A DNA stretch of 59,629 bases from Chloroflexota bacterium (GTDB taxonomy: Bacteria; Chloroflexota; Anaerolineae; 4572-78; J111), in the NCBI GenBank assembly GCA_016860845.1, contig BOKF01000050.1:1-59629 (forward strand), given 5' to 3'. Below are positions 1 through 8,957 of this stretch, one piece after another; within the stretch, counting starts at the first letter, position 1, and each line of letters opens with the position of its first letter. The translations under genes and the position numbers were made by a program. The notes under the pieces were generated by a model. It saw nothing but the letters and a program-made list of their open reading frames with translations, searched no databases and was not told the DNA's origin.

Positions 1-23
1 TCATCCAATTGTTCTCACCGGCT

Positions 24-125
24 TGATGCGTGATACGTGATGCGTAAGAAATCTTGCCTGGATACCATCACGCATCACGCATTACGTATCACGGACTTTG
101 GATAATTATTTTCTTGGAGTTGCCT
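24..125. repeat. Heptamer hairpin, copy A, with shared 3' flank
   Basis: Positions 29-45 pair with 77-93 at 16 of 17 bases. Both arms are built from 7-bp units of the type TGATGCG/TGATACG. The loop lies at about 46-65. The flank at 88-125 reappears in the same orientation at 55229-55266 (32 of 38 identical), while segment 40-73 reappears reverse-complemented at 55183-55216 (31 of 34). The element sits 84 bp upstream of the E2 start. Nothing else recognisable lies in 1-208, although 135-190 has weak 7-bp periodicity. Confidence 0.85.
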
Positions 126-208
126 TATCTAAAACAAACTACTATCCTGTACCTCTGCTGCTACCTTTATATCCTGCAACCCTGTCACTTTGAAAGGGAG
201 AGTCAGCT

Positions 209-1930
209 ATGACGGAATTTAAGCTACCCGAACTGGGTGAAAATATTCAAGCGGGCGATGTAATCAATGTCCTGGTCTCAGTCGGCGACACGGTTGCCCC
301 CGACCAGCCGGTGCTGGAGCTTGAAACCGACAAGGCAACCGTGGAAGTGCCCTCTTCCGTCGGCGGTGTTGTCCAGGCCGTCCATATCAAGCCCGGCGAC
401 ACCATAAAGGTCGGCCAATTGATTCTGACCTTAGAAGGCAACGGTCCGGCTACCCAGCCGGCAGCCGCGCCCCAAGCTCAGCCAGAGACTCCCCAGCCAG
501 AACCCACACCCGCTGTGCCACCCTCTCCACCGCCGCAGCCTGTAGCGGAAGCCACTCCTCCCCCATCTCCTCAACCTGCCGCTCCTCCAACGCCTGTGAC
601 CATCGAGTTTAAGCTTCCGGATCTGGGCGAAAATATTCAAGCCGGAGATGTCGTCAACGTGCTCGTCTCGGCCGGGGATACGATTGCCGTGGACCAGCCG
701 GTGCTGGAGCTTGAAACCGACAAGGCGACCGTGGAAGTACCCTCTTCGGCAGCGGGTATAGTTAAAGCAATTCATGTCAAAGCGGGTGATACGGTTAAGG
801 TAGACCAGCTCGTTCTGACTCTGGAAGGAACTGAGGCCGTAGCCGCGCCGGTCAGCCAGCCAGCGCCAGCCGCCCAACCACCTGCGCCCGAAGCCGCAGC
901 AGAAGTCGAACCTGAACCAGCACCGGAAGTGGCTGCGCCAGATCAGCCAGAAATTACCCCAGTGGACTCACCGACCCCGGCAGCGCTACCGCCCGCCTTT
1001 TACCGGCCCGACGCCGCCTATAGCTCCGTGCCGGCTGCACCCAACGTGCGGCGGCTGGCCCGTGAAATCGGAATTGAGGTAACCCAGGTGCCAGGCTCGG
1101 GGCCGGGCGGCCGGATTACAATAGCCGATGTTAAAAATTATGCCCGCCAGCGCAATCTAAGTGGACCGACAACCGCCCCTGTCACTCAGGCTGCGGCAGC
1201 GCCTCTGCCCGATTTTAGTAAATGGGGCCAGGTCGAACGGGAAGCGATGAGCAACATCCGCCGTAAAACCGCCGAGCATCTCGGCCAGGCCTGGGCGACA
1301 ATCCCCCACGTAACCCAATTTGCCAAGGCCGACATCGGCGAGTTGGAAGAACTGCGCAAGCGTTTCTCCACAATTGTGGAAGTCTCCGGGGCCAAACTGA
1401 CCATCACGGCTATCCTGCTTAAGGTCGTTACATCGGTGCTCAAGGCTTTTCCCCAATTCAACGCCAGCGTAGACATGGCCAAAAATGAGATTGTTTACAA
1501 GAAGTATTACCATATTGGCGTAGCGGTTGACACGGACCGGGGGCTGCTGGTGCCGGTTATCCGCAATGTGGACCAGAAAAATATCCTCGAACTGGCCGTG
1601 GAATTAAATGAAGTTGCCGAAAAGGCCCGGAATAAAAAGTTAACCCTGGAGGACATGCAAGGCGGCACTTTCAGCATTTCCAACCTGGGTGGCATTGGCG
1701 GCTCCTACTTTACCCCGATCATCAATGCGCCGGAGGTGGCGATTTTGGGCGTGGCCCGGGGCGAAATGGAACCGGTTTACAAAAACGGCCAGTTCGAGCC
1801 TCGGCTGAGGCTGCCACTGGCCCTCTCCTACGACCACCGCCTCATTGACGGGGCCGACGGGGCGCGTTTTCTAAAGGCACTGGTCGAGCACTTGGAACAG
1901 CCATTTTTGACAGCATTACAAGGGTGGTGA
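209..1930 (+). CDS. Dihydrolipoamide acyltransferase (E2) of a 2-oxoacid dehydrogenase complex
   Basis: E2 core of a pyruvate or related 2-oxoacid dehydrogenase complex; it passes the acyl group from E1 to CoA on swinging lipoyl arms. The 573 residues hold two lipoyl domains (about 1-77 and 132-208) with the lipoylation motif ETDKATVEVP at Lys42 and Lys172. A Pro/Ala-rich linker follows each one. A peripheral-subunit-binding domain lies at about 278-312 and the catalytic acyltransferase domain at about 345-573, with the active-site motif DHRLIDG (His543, Asp547). An RBS (GAAAGGGAGAG) precedes the ATG. The two lipoyl domains are almost identical at DNA level around the lysine codon. E1 and E3 genes are not in the window, so the substrate cannot be assigned. 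The family call is secure. Confidence 0.95.
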   Translation: MTEFKLPELGENIQAGDVINVLVSVGDTVAPDQPVLELETDKATVEVPSSVGGVVQAVHIKPGDTIKVGQLILTLEGNGPATQPAAAPQAQPETPQPEPTPAVPPSPPPQPVAEATPPPSPQPAAPPTPVTIEFKLPDLGENIQAGDVVNVLVSAGDTIAVDQPVLELETDKATVEVPSSAAGIVKAIHVKAGDTVKVDQLVLTLEGTEAVAAPVSQPAPAAQPPAPEAAAEVEPEPAPEVAAPDQPEITPVDSPTPAALPPAFYRPDAAYSSVPAAPNVRRLAREIGIEVTQVPGSGPGGRITIADVKNYARQRNLSGPTTAPVTQAAAAPLPDFSKWGQVEREAMSNIRRKTAEHLGQAWATIPHVTQFAKADIGELEELRKRFSTIVEVSGAKLTITAILLKVVTSVLKAFPQFNASVDMAKNEIVYKKYYHIGVAVDTDRGLLVPVIRNVDQKNILELAVELNEVAEKARNKKLTLEDMQGGTFSISNLGGIGGSYFTPIINAPEVAILGVARGEMEPVYKNGQFEPRLRLPLALSYDHRLIDGADGARFLKALVEHLEQPFLTALQGW

Positions 1931-1937
1931 AAAGAAA

Positions 1938-2228
1938 GTGGACGTTAACAAGGTTCTCGCAGGTAAGCGTGAGGCAATCCTAAAAATTGCGGCTCAACAT
2001 GGAGCCAGGAATGTGCATGTCTTTGGCTCAGTGGTGCGCGGTGAGGCCAAGGCTGACAGTGATTTGGATCTCTTGGTAAAGCTTGATCCAGGCCGGAGTC
2101 TCCTTGATCTAATTGCCATTAAACAGGACTTGGAAGACCTGCTCGGCTGTGAGGTAGATGTTGTGACCGAAGCGGCTATTAGTCCTTACATGAAAGAGCA
2201 GGTGCTCAAGGAAGCGGTTAGCCTGTGA
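1938..2228 (+). CDS. mntA: MntA-type minimal nucleotidyltransferase (antitoxin)
   Basis: A 96-residue nucleotidyltransferase of the MNT family, partner of a HEPN toxin. In characterised pairs MntA silences HepT by adding AMP to a tyrosine next to the HEPN active site. The fold signature is visible: GSVVRG at 30-35, then SDLDL with Asp42 and Asp44, and a third acidic residue at Asp74. It starts with GTG 8 bp after the E2 stop, and its stop overlaps the next start (GTGA), so the two are translationally coupled. Its insertion downstream of a housekeeping E2 gene is typical of accessory TA modules. Confidence 0.9.
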   Translation: MDVNKVLAGKREAILKIAAQHGARNVHVFGSVVRGEAKADSDLDLLVKLDPGRSLLDLIAIKQDLEDLLGCEVDVVTEAAISPYMKEQVLKEAVSL

Positions 2229-2569
2229 AGGGCGACGAGATTTATCTCAAGCATATTTTGGATGCTATTGACAAGATTGAAACCTATGTTTCGGTTGGCT
2301 ATGAAACTTTTGTTTCTACTTCTCATTGGCATGATGCTGTTATCCGCCAGCTTGAGATTGTTGGAGAAGCAACCAAAAGACTGTCACCTGATTTACGCTC
2401 CCAATATCCTGAAACTCCATGGCGTCGTATTGCTGGCCTACGAGATGTATTGATTCACAATTATATGGGAGTTGATCTTGATGCAGTGTGGGAAATTACC
2501 CAAAAGGACTTGCCAGCCTTAAAGAATAATATTTTGATCGTACTGGCAGATTTCTTGAGCAATGAGTAA
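2225..2569 (+). CDS. hepT: HepT-type HEPN ribonuclease toxin (DUF86)
   Basis: An all-helical HEPN-domain protein of 114 residues, the toxin half of the MntA/HepT pair. The RNase motif R-x4-H is intact as RDVLIH (Arg73, His78), followed by Asn79 and Tyr80. In studied homologues a tyrosine at this place is the AMPylation target. The GTG start overlaps the mntA stop by 4 bp. The stop overlaps the ATG of the following glycosyltransferase, so the module is fused into a polycistronic arrangement. The intact motif suggests a functional toxin. Antiphage activity is known for some relatives but cannot be inferred here. Confidence 0.9.
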   Translation: MKGDEIYLKHILDAIDKIETYVSVGYETFVSTSHWHDAVIRQLEIVGEATKRLSPDLRSQYPETPWRRIAGLRDVLIHNYMGVDLDAVWEITQKDLPALKNNILIVLADFLSNE

Positions 2570-3524
2570 TCTACTCCTCTCTATCGTCATTCCTCACTAC
2601 AACGGCATTTGCCACCTAGCTACCTGCTTCAATGCCCTACGTGCCCAGACTTACCCCTGCCTGGAAATCATCCTGGCCGACAACGGCTCTACTGACGACT
2701 CGGTCGCGCTGACCCGGCGCAACTTTCCTGAAGTCAAGATTTTGGAATTAGGGCGCAACTTGGGCCTGACCGGGGCGATCAATCGGGGCATTGAGCTAGC
2801 CCAGGGAGAGGTGATTGTCCCACTCAACAACGATACCGAGGTCGCCCCCGGCTGGGCGCAGGCGGTGGTTGACACCCTGCACGCCCACCCCGAAGCCGGG
2901 ATTGTCGCCTGCAAGATGCTGCTGTTCGACCAACGTGACACCCTCCATTCCGCCGGCGATGGCTTTGGCGGGGATGGCATCCCCATCAATCGCGGTGTGT
3001 GGCAGAAAGATACCGGTCAATTTGATCGGGATGTCTACATTTTTGGTGGCTGCGGCGGGGCGGTCGCATATCGCCGGGAGATGCTGGCAGATATCGGCCT
3101 GTTTGACGAAGAGCTGTTCATGTACCTGGAAGATGTTGACCTGAACTGGCGGGCGCAACTGGCCGGCTACCGGGCGGTGTTTGCCCCCCAGGCCGTTGTT
3201 TACCATCAGCTCAGCGCCACGGGCGGTGGGGTGATTGCCAGTTTTTACACCGGCCGCAACACCCTTTTCATTCTGGCCAAAGATTTGCCCGGCTCGATTT
3301 TTCGCCGCCACTGGCCGGCTATCGTCGGGGCACAGCTCAAAATTGCCGCTAATGCGCTCCGGGCCTGGCGGGGCGAGGCGGCCCGCGCTCGGCTGCGGGG
3401 GCAATTAGCCGGGTTGTGGGGCCTGCCCCGATGGTTAGCCAAACGAAAGCCGGTGCAGCAAAAGAAGCGGGTGGATGACACTTATATTGCGGGTTTGTTG
3501 ACCAATCATGGACGTGGTGCGTAA
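2562..3524 (+). CDS. Glycosyltransferase family 2
   Basis: A 320-residue GT-A glycosyltransferase of the WbbL/rhamnosyltransferase-like type, likely acting in cell-surface polysaccharide synthesis at the inner membrane face. Visible motifs are the N-terminal SIVIPHYNG, DNGSTDDS near residue 42, the nucleotide-binding LNNDTEV near 88, and the acceptor-side motif MYLEDVDLNWR near 190. The C-terminal 60 residues are basic. The ATG overlaps the hepT stop. The last codons and the stop lie inside a heptamer hairpin (3511-3553), so the extreme C-terminus (HGRGA) is repeat-derived. The acceptor sugar is unknown. Confidence 0.88.
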   Translation: MSNLLLSIVIPHYNGICHLATCFNALRAQTYPCLEIILADNGSTDDSVALTRRNFPEVKILELGRNLGLTGAINRGIELAQGEVIVPLNNDTEVAPGWAQAVVDTLHAHPEAGIVACKMLLFDQRDTLHSAGDGFGGDGIPINRGVWQKDTGQFDRDVYIFGGCGGAVAYRREMLADIGLFDEELFMYLEDVDLNWRAQLAGYRAVFAPQAVVYHQLSATGGGVIASFYTGRNTLFILAKDLPGSIFRRHWPAIVGAQLKIAANALRAWRGEAARARLRGQLAGLWGLPRWLAKRKPVQQKKRVDDTYIAGLLTNHGRGA

Positions 3525-3553
3525 CTAAACGGAACACGCACCACACAACACGT
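3511..3553. repeat. Heptamer hairpin over the glycosyltransferase stop codon
   Basis: Positions 3514-3522 pair with 3536-3544, and the right arm continues in 7-bp steps (CACGCAC, CACACAA, CACGTGG) to 3553. The TAA stop (3522-3524) of the preceding gene is inside the left arm. It is one of the dispersed heptamer arrays of this window. Confidence 0.7.
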
Positions 3554-3573
3554 GGCTTATCTAGGAGGAACTC

Positions 3574-4362
3574 ATGGAACTGACCATTTCCCTGGCCCAA
3601 ATGCAGATTGCCCTGGGCGATACAGCAGCTAACTTAAAAAAAGCGGCCGAATGGACCGCGGAGGCCGCCCGGCGCGGCTCTGACCTGATTGTTTTCCCGG
3701 AAATGTGGACCACCGGCTTCGACTGGCCGAATATCGAAAAATTGTCCAGCCAGCAGGCCGAGGTGATTAAAAAAGTCGGGCTGCTGGCCCAAAAGCATAA
3801 CGTCTGGCTCAACGGCTCGATGCTGGCCCTGGACGAATCCGGGCGTCCCAGCAACACCTCTATTCTGTTCGACCCAAACGGCCAGCCGGCGGGTCTTTAT
3901 CGCAAGATCCATGTCTTCGGGGTGATGAACGAGGATGAACATCTTGCGCCCGGCCAACACCTGACCACCGTCGAGACCGCCTGGGGGCAGAGCGGCTTAG
4001 CCATCTGCTACGATTTGCGCTTTGCCGAGATGTTCCGCACTTATGCGCTGAGCGGGGTCAATATGGTCTACCTGCCCGCCGAGTGGCCCCACCCCCGCCT
4101 GGCCCACTGGCAAACCCTCTTACGCGCCCGGGCCATCGAAAACCAGATGTATATGGTCGGGGTCAATGCCGTTGGCAGCGATGGCACCTATACCTTTTTC
4201 GGCCACTCCGCCATCATTGATCCGTGGGGTAACGCCGTCGTCGAAGGCGGCGAGTCGGAACTGCTGCTGACCGCCCCCATCGAAACCGACATGGTTGCCG
4301 AGGTCCGCGCCAAAATCCCCGTTTTCAAAGATAGGCGACCTGAGTTGTACCGGTTGAGCTAA
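3574..4362 (+). CDS. Carbon-nitrogen hydrolase, omega-amidase-like
   Basis: A nitrilase-superfamily amidohydrolase of 262 residues. The catalytic triad is complete: Glu43 (VFPEMWTTGF), Lys111 (YRKIHVFG) and Cys145 (LAICYDLRF). The PEMWTTGF and CYDLRF contexts resemble omega-amidase (NIT2/YafV type), which hydrolyses 2-oxoglutaramate and 2-oxosuccinamate in glutamine transamination repair. Other carbamoyl or amide substrates remain possible. A strong RBS (AGGAGG) lies 7 bp before the ATG. A rho-independent terminator follows at 4377-4421. Confidence 0.88.
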   Translation: MELTISLAQMQIALGDTAANLKKAAEWTAEAARRGSDLIVFPEMWTTGFDWPNIEKLSSQQAEVIKKVGLLAQKHNVWLNGSMLALDESGRPSNTSILFDPNGQPAGLYRKIHVFGVMNEDEHLAPGQHLTTVETAWGQSGLAICYDLRFAEMFRTYALSGVNMVYLPAEWPHPRLAHWQTLLRARAIENQMYMVGVNAVGSDGTYTFFGHSAIIDPWGNAVVEGGESELLLTAPIETDMVAEVRAKIPVFKDRRPELYRLS

Positions 4363-4376
4363 AAGTAGGAACTAAA

Positions 4377-4421
4377 ACAAAAGAGGTCAGGCCGGTCTGA
4401 TGACGCCTCAACCTCTTTTGT
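4377..4421 (+). terminator. Rho-independent terminator after the amidohydrolase
   Basis: ACAAAAGAGGT (4377-4387) pairs with ACCTCTTTTGT (4411-4421), an 11-bp stem ending in a T-rich 3' arm. A second short pairing (AGGC with GCCT) extends the stem inside. From here to 4655 I see no further gene or repeat. Confidence 0.75.
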
Positions 4422-4655
4422 ATGGGGAGAAATTTTATTCAAACCCTGAGCAAAATTTGTTTGCCGTGGACCTACTCAGGATTATTTAGGAATTTATCCT
4501 GGAACTCAGCGAAAAATTGGCTTTATGCCATCGCTTATTAATGCACACAGTTGCCATTTTTTCCTGGGTTCAACTTCTTTGAGCTTATCACACCTTGGTT
4601 TGAATCCCGTTTGAAAAGCCCCGTAGTTGCCGATCATTTCCATATTTTAAGTATA

Positions 4656-7600
4656 TTAATAGCCAGTATCCGGCAAGAGGGCCGGCCAGTTTGCCGGAGG
4701 AGCGGGTGTAACGCTGTTGATAATCAAGTCGGTTTGGTAGCGGGGCAGCAGCCGGTAATCGTTGCGAGATGGGGCATCTTTGTCCGAATATTGGCTGACA
4801 ATTCCGACTATTGTTAGCGGGTCGCCGCGGTGGAGGAAAGGTTTTTTGATACCGGTCGTCTTGCGGATATAGGCTTTGGCCCAGCCGGTGCCGTCGTCCA
4901 GCCAGATAGTTGTCCGCCCTCTGAAGTCAACGGCCTGACCTTGCAGCATGACCAGCATGCCCTCGTACGGCTCCAGTAGTGAAGTTGTCGCAATCGGCAG
5001 GGGTGACAGGGGCATGCCGTGCTCCAACAGCTTTACGTCGCTGCGCTCATCCACCACAATCTCAAATTCCTCGTGGAATGTACGCAGATTGCCAACCACC
5101 TCAACCCGGTCTCCCAGGATGAGGGTGTCCCGAAAATCTTTAGGCAGATAGATCAAAATACCGCTGGTATTATCCTGGATATACATCATGCGGGCGCCCA
5201 AAATACCGGGTGGGGCAGTCACATGCCCTTTGACTCGCACCCAGGCGTTATAGGTCAAGCGCTTGGCGTCAAAAATCTTGACCGTCAAGGGTCCCGCTGG
5301 CGCTTTTTCCCAGTTAGCTGCCTGAGGTGACGGTCCGCAGTTGTCGCTCCAGGCCGCGCCGCCATCCGGCAAGCGGCAATAGGTTTCATCATAGCCGGGA
5401 GAGTGGTCGTAACTGAACCTGTCTACGACTGTGCCATTGGGATGAATTACAGTGACCGTCTCCTCGCTGTTGTTGAGTGAGAAACCAGTGCTGGCCTGGT
5501 AGAAGGTGGCAAAACCATGCGCGGGAATAACTTTACCCAGCGGGATGTTATAAACTTTGCCGGAGCCGTCTACCAGTTGCCAGCCACCCAGACCTATAGG
5601 GCGATTGGTGGGGTTATAAAGTTCAATCCACTCATCTTGATAATCTGCTGTGCCGTTGCCATCCCAATCCCAATCGTGAGGCGCTGGCAAAATTTCGTTG
5701 ATAACCAAGGTTTCAGGGGACAACCTGCCTTCGATCCAAACCGGGGCCGTGTAGGCGGCATTACCGTCGGCCTGGACAACTTTGACCCAAAAGAAGTGGC
5801 CGGGTCGGGCTTCGACCGTCGTCGCCCACTGGCCGGTCGAAGCCGCCAGCGGTACCTTTGCCAGCGGCAGATTGCTGTCGTAGAGATAGAGGGTGAGCGG
5901 CTCCGGGTCGGGGTCTACCATATTAACGGTCAGCGACATCGGGCCGGTGGCGGTCAAAGTGCTGCCCATCCAGGCCCCGTTGACCCGCAAGGCCACGGCC
6001 AAATTACTATCCTCAGTAGCAAAAACACGCCGGGCGCGCATCGCTGCCAACAGATCGCTCTCGGTCAAGGCGGGGGCGACCAGGCCGGTGCGGGCGGCGC
6101 CATGAGTACCCCAATCGGCGGCATGCGTATCGGTATTGTTGGTTGGGGCGGTTCTCCAGCCAGCCGTGTTGCTCTGCACAAAAGAGGGTTCGTAGGTGAC
6201 GTAGCCCTGAGCGTTGTTCCCGATTTCCTGCATAAACATCACCTGGGCGGCGGCGGGATGGTAGGTAAAGTTAGAAAAGTTGCCGTCATAGCTGGGGTCG
6301 GGGTGGTTGAATTGAGCAACGGCATTCGGGTTGGCGGCCAGCCAGTTGTAAAAAGCGGGCAGTGTATTAAAGAGAGGGTCGGTGCGGCTGTTGAGCAGTA
6401 CATCCATATTAAAAACATTGATGTGTCCCACTTCAGCATGCGTCCATTCCACCCCACGCAGGGCGACAAATTGGCCGGGAACTGTCGCATTCATAGTTTG
6501 TGTCAGAATTTTGGCCCATTCAAGGGAGGTCAGCCACCAATCGTGGTCTGTAATAGACTGAAAGTGCACCCCTGCGGCCCGAGCCAGAGCCAGGGCATAG
6601 TAGGGAGGCCCGGAGCCGTCGGAGTAGGTAGTGTGAGCGTGCAAATCACCCCAGTAAGCATACATGCCATCCGGCAGAGCGGCCGGTGGCGGGGGAATGG
6701 TCGGAGGCGGCGGGGGAATGGTCGGAACGCCGGGATTGGGGTCAGTATGGGCAAAGTCGTGGGGCATGGAATTGGTATCAGTAGGCCAGATGCGCTGGAG
6801 GCTGTACGGCTCCGGGGCAGAAGCATCAGCTTCAAGGCCCAGGGTGGCGTAGCCACCGTTCCGGTAGGCAACGCTATCGAGAATTTCATCGTTGGGACCC
6901 AGAATAACCAGTTCGTCCCCGTTATTTGCCAGCGACCAGCTTCCACTCCCCCAGGCTGGGTATTTGCTTAAATCAGCTACCGCAAAATCAGGCAGGTAGC
7001 CAAAGCGGGCCTGAAAGTGAGCCGCATTTTTGGCAATGACCAGACAACTATTGGCGGCGAGGGTGGTGCTAATCGGCAGCAGGTACATGCTCTCGCCGCC
7101 GCCCCTTAGTTCTTCATCCCCGACCTTGTAGCCGGTCAGGTCAACCGAGGTTCCATTCGGGTTGCACATCTCGACAAATTCGTCACCCTCGGTCGAGGGG
7201 GTGAGGCCATCATACAGAAATTCGCCAATGAGAATGGGTGGCGGTGGTGTAGGCGGTGGCGGCGGTGGATAGGTGGTAGAATTGGCTTGCTTGGGCGTGC
7301 CATTGATGAAGCTGAGACCATCACGGGACAGACCGTTGCGGTGAATGAAGTCGTTGCTGGCCCAATTACTATCGGTATCCGGGCCAAGAGGATTGATCCG
7401 TTCCATACTGCGGTAATCAGGCGAACCTGTGCCGTAGGGCCACGGACCACCATCGCCGTTGGCAGTATCAATTACTATACCGCCCCCTGATAAGAACAGA
7501 GTCGTGCCGCTGTTGACTAAACCGCTACCAAAACTAATCGTCAGCTCTGCGGCAGTATCGGTAATGACGCCATCATCTGTTCTCTCGATGAGATAGTAGT

Positions 7601-8768
7601 AGTTAGGGTTAATAACTCCATTCAGACCAATATTCAAACCACTTGTACTGGTGATAGTCCAGCCGGTCAATGTGATAGTCTGGGTGGTTACATTTAGGAG
7701 TTCAATCCATTCGTCGGAGGAGCTAGCCAGTGTGCCCCCCCAGGCAACTTCGTTAATCACTACAGAGCCAGGAACGGGTGGGGGTGTGGGGGGAGCATAC
7801 ATCGAATTGGCTTGTTTAGGAGTACCATTAATCGGATTGCCGTCTCGATTTAAGCCGTTGCGTTGAAGAGTATCATTGCTACCCCAGTTGGCATCACTAT
7901 CTGGCAAATATGGATTGATACGTTCCATACTCGGATAATTGGGTGAAGTTCCTCCACCCGGCCAGGAACCTCCATTGCCATTTGCTGTATCAATTACCAA
8001 CCCACCTGTTGATAAAAATAAAGTGGTCCCGGCATTAGACAAACCAGTACCAAAGCCAGACGTTAACTCGGCTACCACATCAGTAATGACGCCGTTATTT
8101 GTTCTTTCAATCAAAAAGTAACAATTCGGGCCAATTTCACCATTCAAAGAGATATTCAGGCTGCCACTGGTATTCGTAATCACCCAACCACTTAAGGTAA
8201 TAGTTAGAGAGGATGTATTGTAGAGTTCTATCCATTCATCACCGGTCCTACTTGCAGATGTACCACTCCAGGCCAATTCGTTAATGACCACATAACCCGG
8301 TGCAGCCAGAGCAGTGATGGGCATCTCAGCGGCAGGCAAGGGCGTAGGAAGTGGTGTATCTGTCGCTACGGGTGTAACAGTGAGAGTTGGCGTATCCGAT
8401 GCCAGGGGCGTTGCAGTGAGCGTTGGCATCGGTGTAGCCGTGACGGTTTCCGTTGGCGTCGCGCTGGGGAGAAAAGCTGGCGTCGGTGTATCACTGGGGA
8501 GGGGAGTAGCGGTTAGGGTTTCGGTCAAGGCCGGCGCAGCCGTAGCCGTGCCGGTCAAGGTGAGAAGCGGCGGGGTTGGGGTGGAAGTTTCAGATGGTTC
8601 AGCCGGTGAGGTTTCAGCCGGGGTGAGGGTTACGGGTGGGGTGTCAATGATGTCGGCCCTGGCAGGAGAATTAGGGAGATTAATGATAAACAAAAAGCCA
8701 CTGCTTAACAGGAAAAGTAATAGAGTCGCGGCGGTGTGAAGTGATATATGATTGGGCAAAAGTTGCAT
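4656..8768 (-). CDS. Giant secreted lamin-tail / PHP-domain protein
   Basis: A 1370-residue exported protein. It has an N-terminal hydrophobic signal (about 12-32), a Thr/Pro-rich low-complexity spacer (about 40-150), and three lamin-tail domains (about 155-280, 335-460, 505-650) with the repeated core VVINE.AW.G...DEWIEL.N. A PHP/CehA-like metallohydrolase domain follows (about 700-925, starting YWGDLHAHTTYSDG), then a fourth lamin-tail domain (about 1020-1145) and an OB-fold-like region (about 1160-1350). PHP domains of this type hydrolyse phosphoesters with bound metal; the substrate is unknown. It ends in LPDTGY with no hydrophobic or charged sorting tail. Lamin-tail modules suggest surface binding or DNA/carbohydrate association, which is inference. 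Its leader (8769-8957) shows no certain promoter. Confidence 0.85.
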   Translation of the reverse strand: MQLLPNHISLHTAATLLLFLLSSGFLFIINLPNSPARADIIDTPPVTLTPAETSPAEPSETSTPTPPLLTLTGTATAAPALTETLTATPLPSDTPTPAFLPSATPTETVTATPMPTLTATPLASDTPTLTVTPVATDTPLPTPLPAAEMPITALAAPGYVVINELAWSGTSASRTGDEWIELYNTSSLTITLSGWVITNTSGSLNISLNGEIGPNCYFLIERTNNGVITDVVAELTSGFGTGLSNAGTTLFLSTGGLVIDTANGNGGSWPGGGTSPNYPSMERINPYLPDSDANWGSNDTLQRNGLNRDGNPINGTPKQANSMYAPPTPPPVPGSVVINEVAWGGTLASSSDEWIELLNVTTQTITLTGWTITSTSGLNIGLNGVINPNYYYLIERTDDGVITDTAAELTISFGSGLVNSGTTLFLSGGGIVIDTANGDGGPWPYGTGSPDYRSMERINPLGPDTDSNWASNDFIHRNGLSRDGLSFINGTPKQANSTTYPPPPPPTPPPPILIGEFLYDGLTPSTEGDEFVEMCNPNGTSVDLTGYKVGDEELRGGGESMYLLPISTTLAANSCLVIAKNAAHFQARFGYLPDFAVADLSKYPAWGSGSWSLANNGDELVILGPNDEILDSVAYRNGGYATLGLEADASAPEPYSLQRIWPTDTNSMPHDFAHTDPNPGVPTIPPPPPTIPPPPAALPDGMYAYWGDLHAHTTYSDGSGPPYYALALARAAGVHFQSITDHDWWLTSLEWAKILTQTMNATVPGQFVALRGVEWTHAEVGHINVFNMDVLLNSRTDPLFNTLPAFYNWLAANPNAVAQFNHPDPSYDGNFSNFTYHPAAAQVMFMQEIGNNAQGYVTYEPSFVQSNTAGWRTAPTNNTDTHAADWGTHGAARTGLVAPALTESDLLAAMRARRVFATEDSNLAVALRVNGAWMGSTLTATGPMSLTVNMVDPDPEPLTLYLYDSNLPLAKVPLAASTGQWATTVEARPGHFFWVKVVQADGNAAYTAPVWIEGRLSPETLVINEILPAPHDWDWDGNGTADYQDEWIELYNPTNRPIGLGGWQLVDGSGKVYNIPLGKVIPAHGFATFYQASTGFSLNNSEETVTVIHPNGTVVDRFSYDHSPGYDETYCRLPDGGAAWSDNCGPSPQAANWEKAPAGPLTVKIFDAKRLTYNAWVRVKGHVTAPPGILGARMMYIQDNTSGILIYLPKDFRDTLILGDRVEVVGNLRTFHEEFEIVVDERSDVKLLEHGMPLSPLPIATTSLLEPYEGMLVMLQGQAVDFRGRTTIWLDDGTGWAKAYIRKTTGIKKPFLHRGDPLTIVGIVSQYSDKDAPSRNDYRLLPRYQTDLIINSVTPAPPANWPALLPDTGY

Positions 8769-8957
8769 GGTAATAACCTATCAAAGTCCTTAACCTAGAT
8801 AAAGATGTTCCAACAGCCCAGGTATCGGCTAAACCAGCGCATTATTAAATTTGAAAGACCAGGGGTTCAGGGCCAGAGGTTTTGGCGCTTAATGATAGTA
8901 AAGTTATACCTTAAAAATCGAAAAAGGAACACCCCAAAAATTGGGGGTAAAATAAAA

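Noticed and set aside
4551..4817. An 88-codon plus-strand open frame after the amidohydrolase
   Set aside because: It runs into the antisense of the lamin-tail gene, has no RBS, and has low-complexity, non-protein-like composition.
5517..6971. A 484-codon plus-strand open frame
   Set aside because: Antisense to the lamin-tail/PHP gene; no family signature, and the opposite strand encodes well-defined domains.
8314..8650. DNA-level repeats in the 5' part of the lamin-tail gene considered as another mobile array
   Set aside because: The repetition follows Thr/Pro codons of a low-complexity spacer in varying lengths and lacks the fixed 7-bp register and inverted arms.
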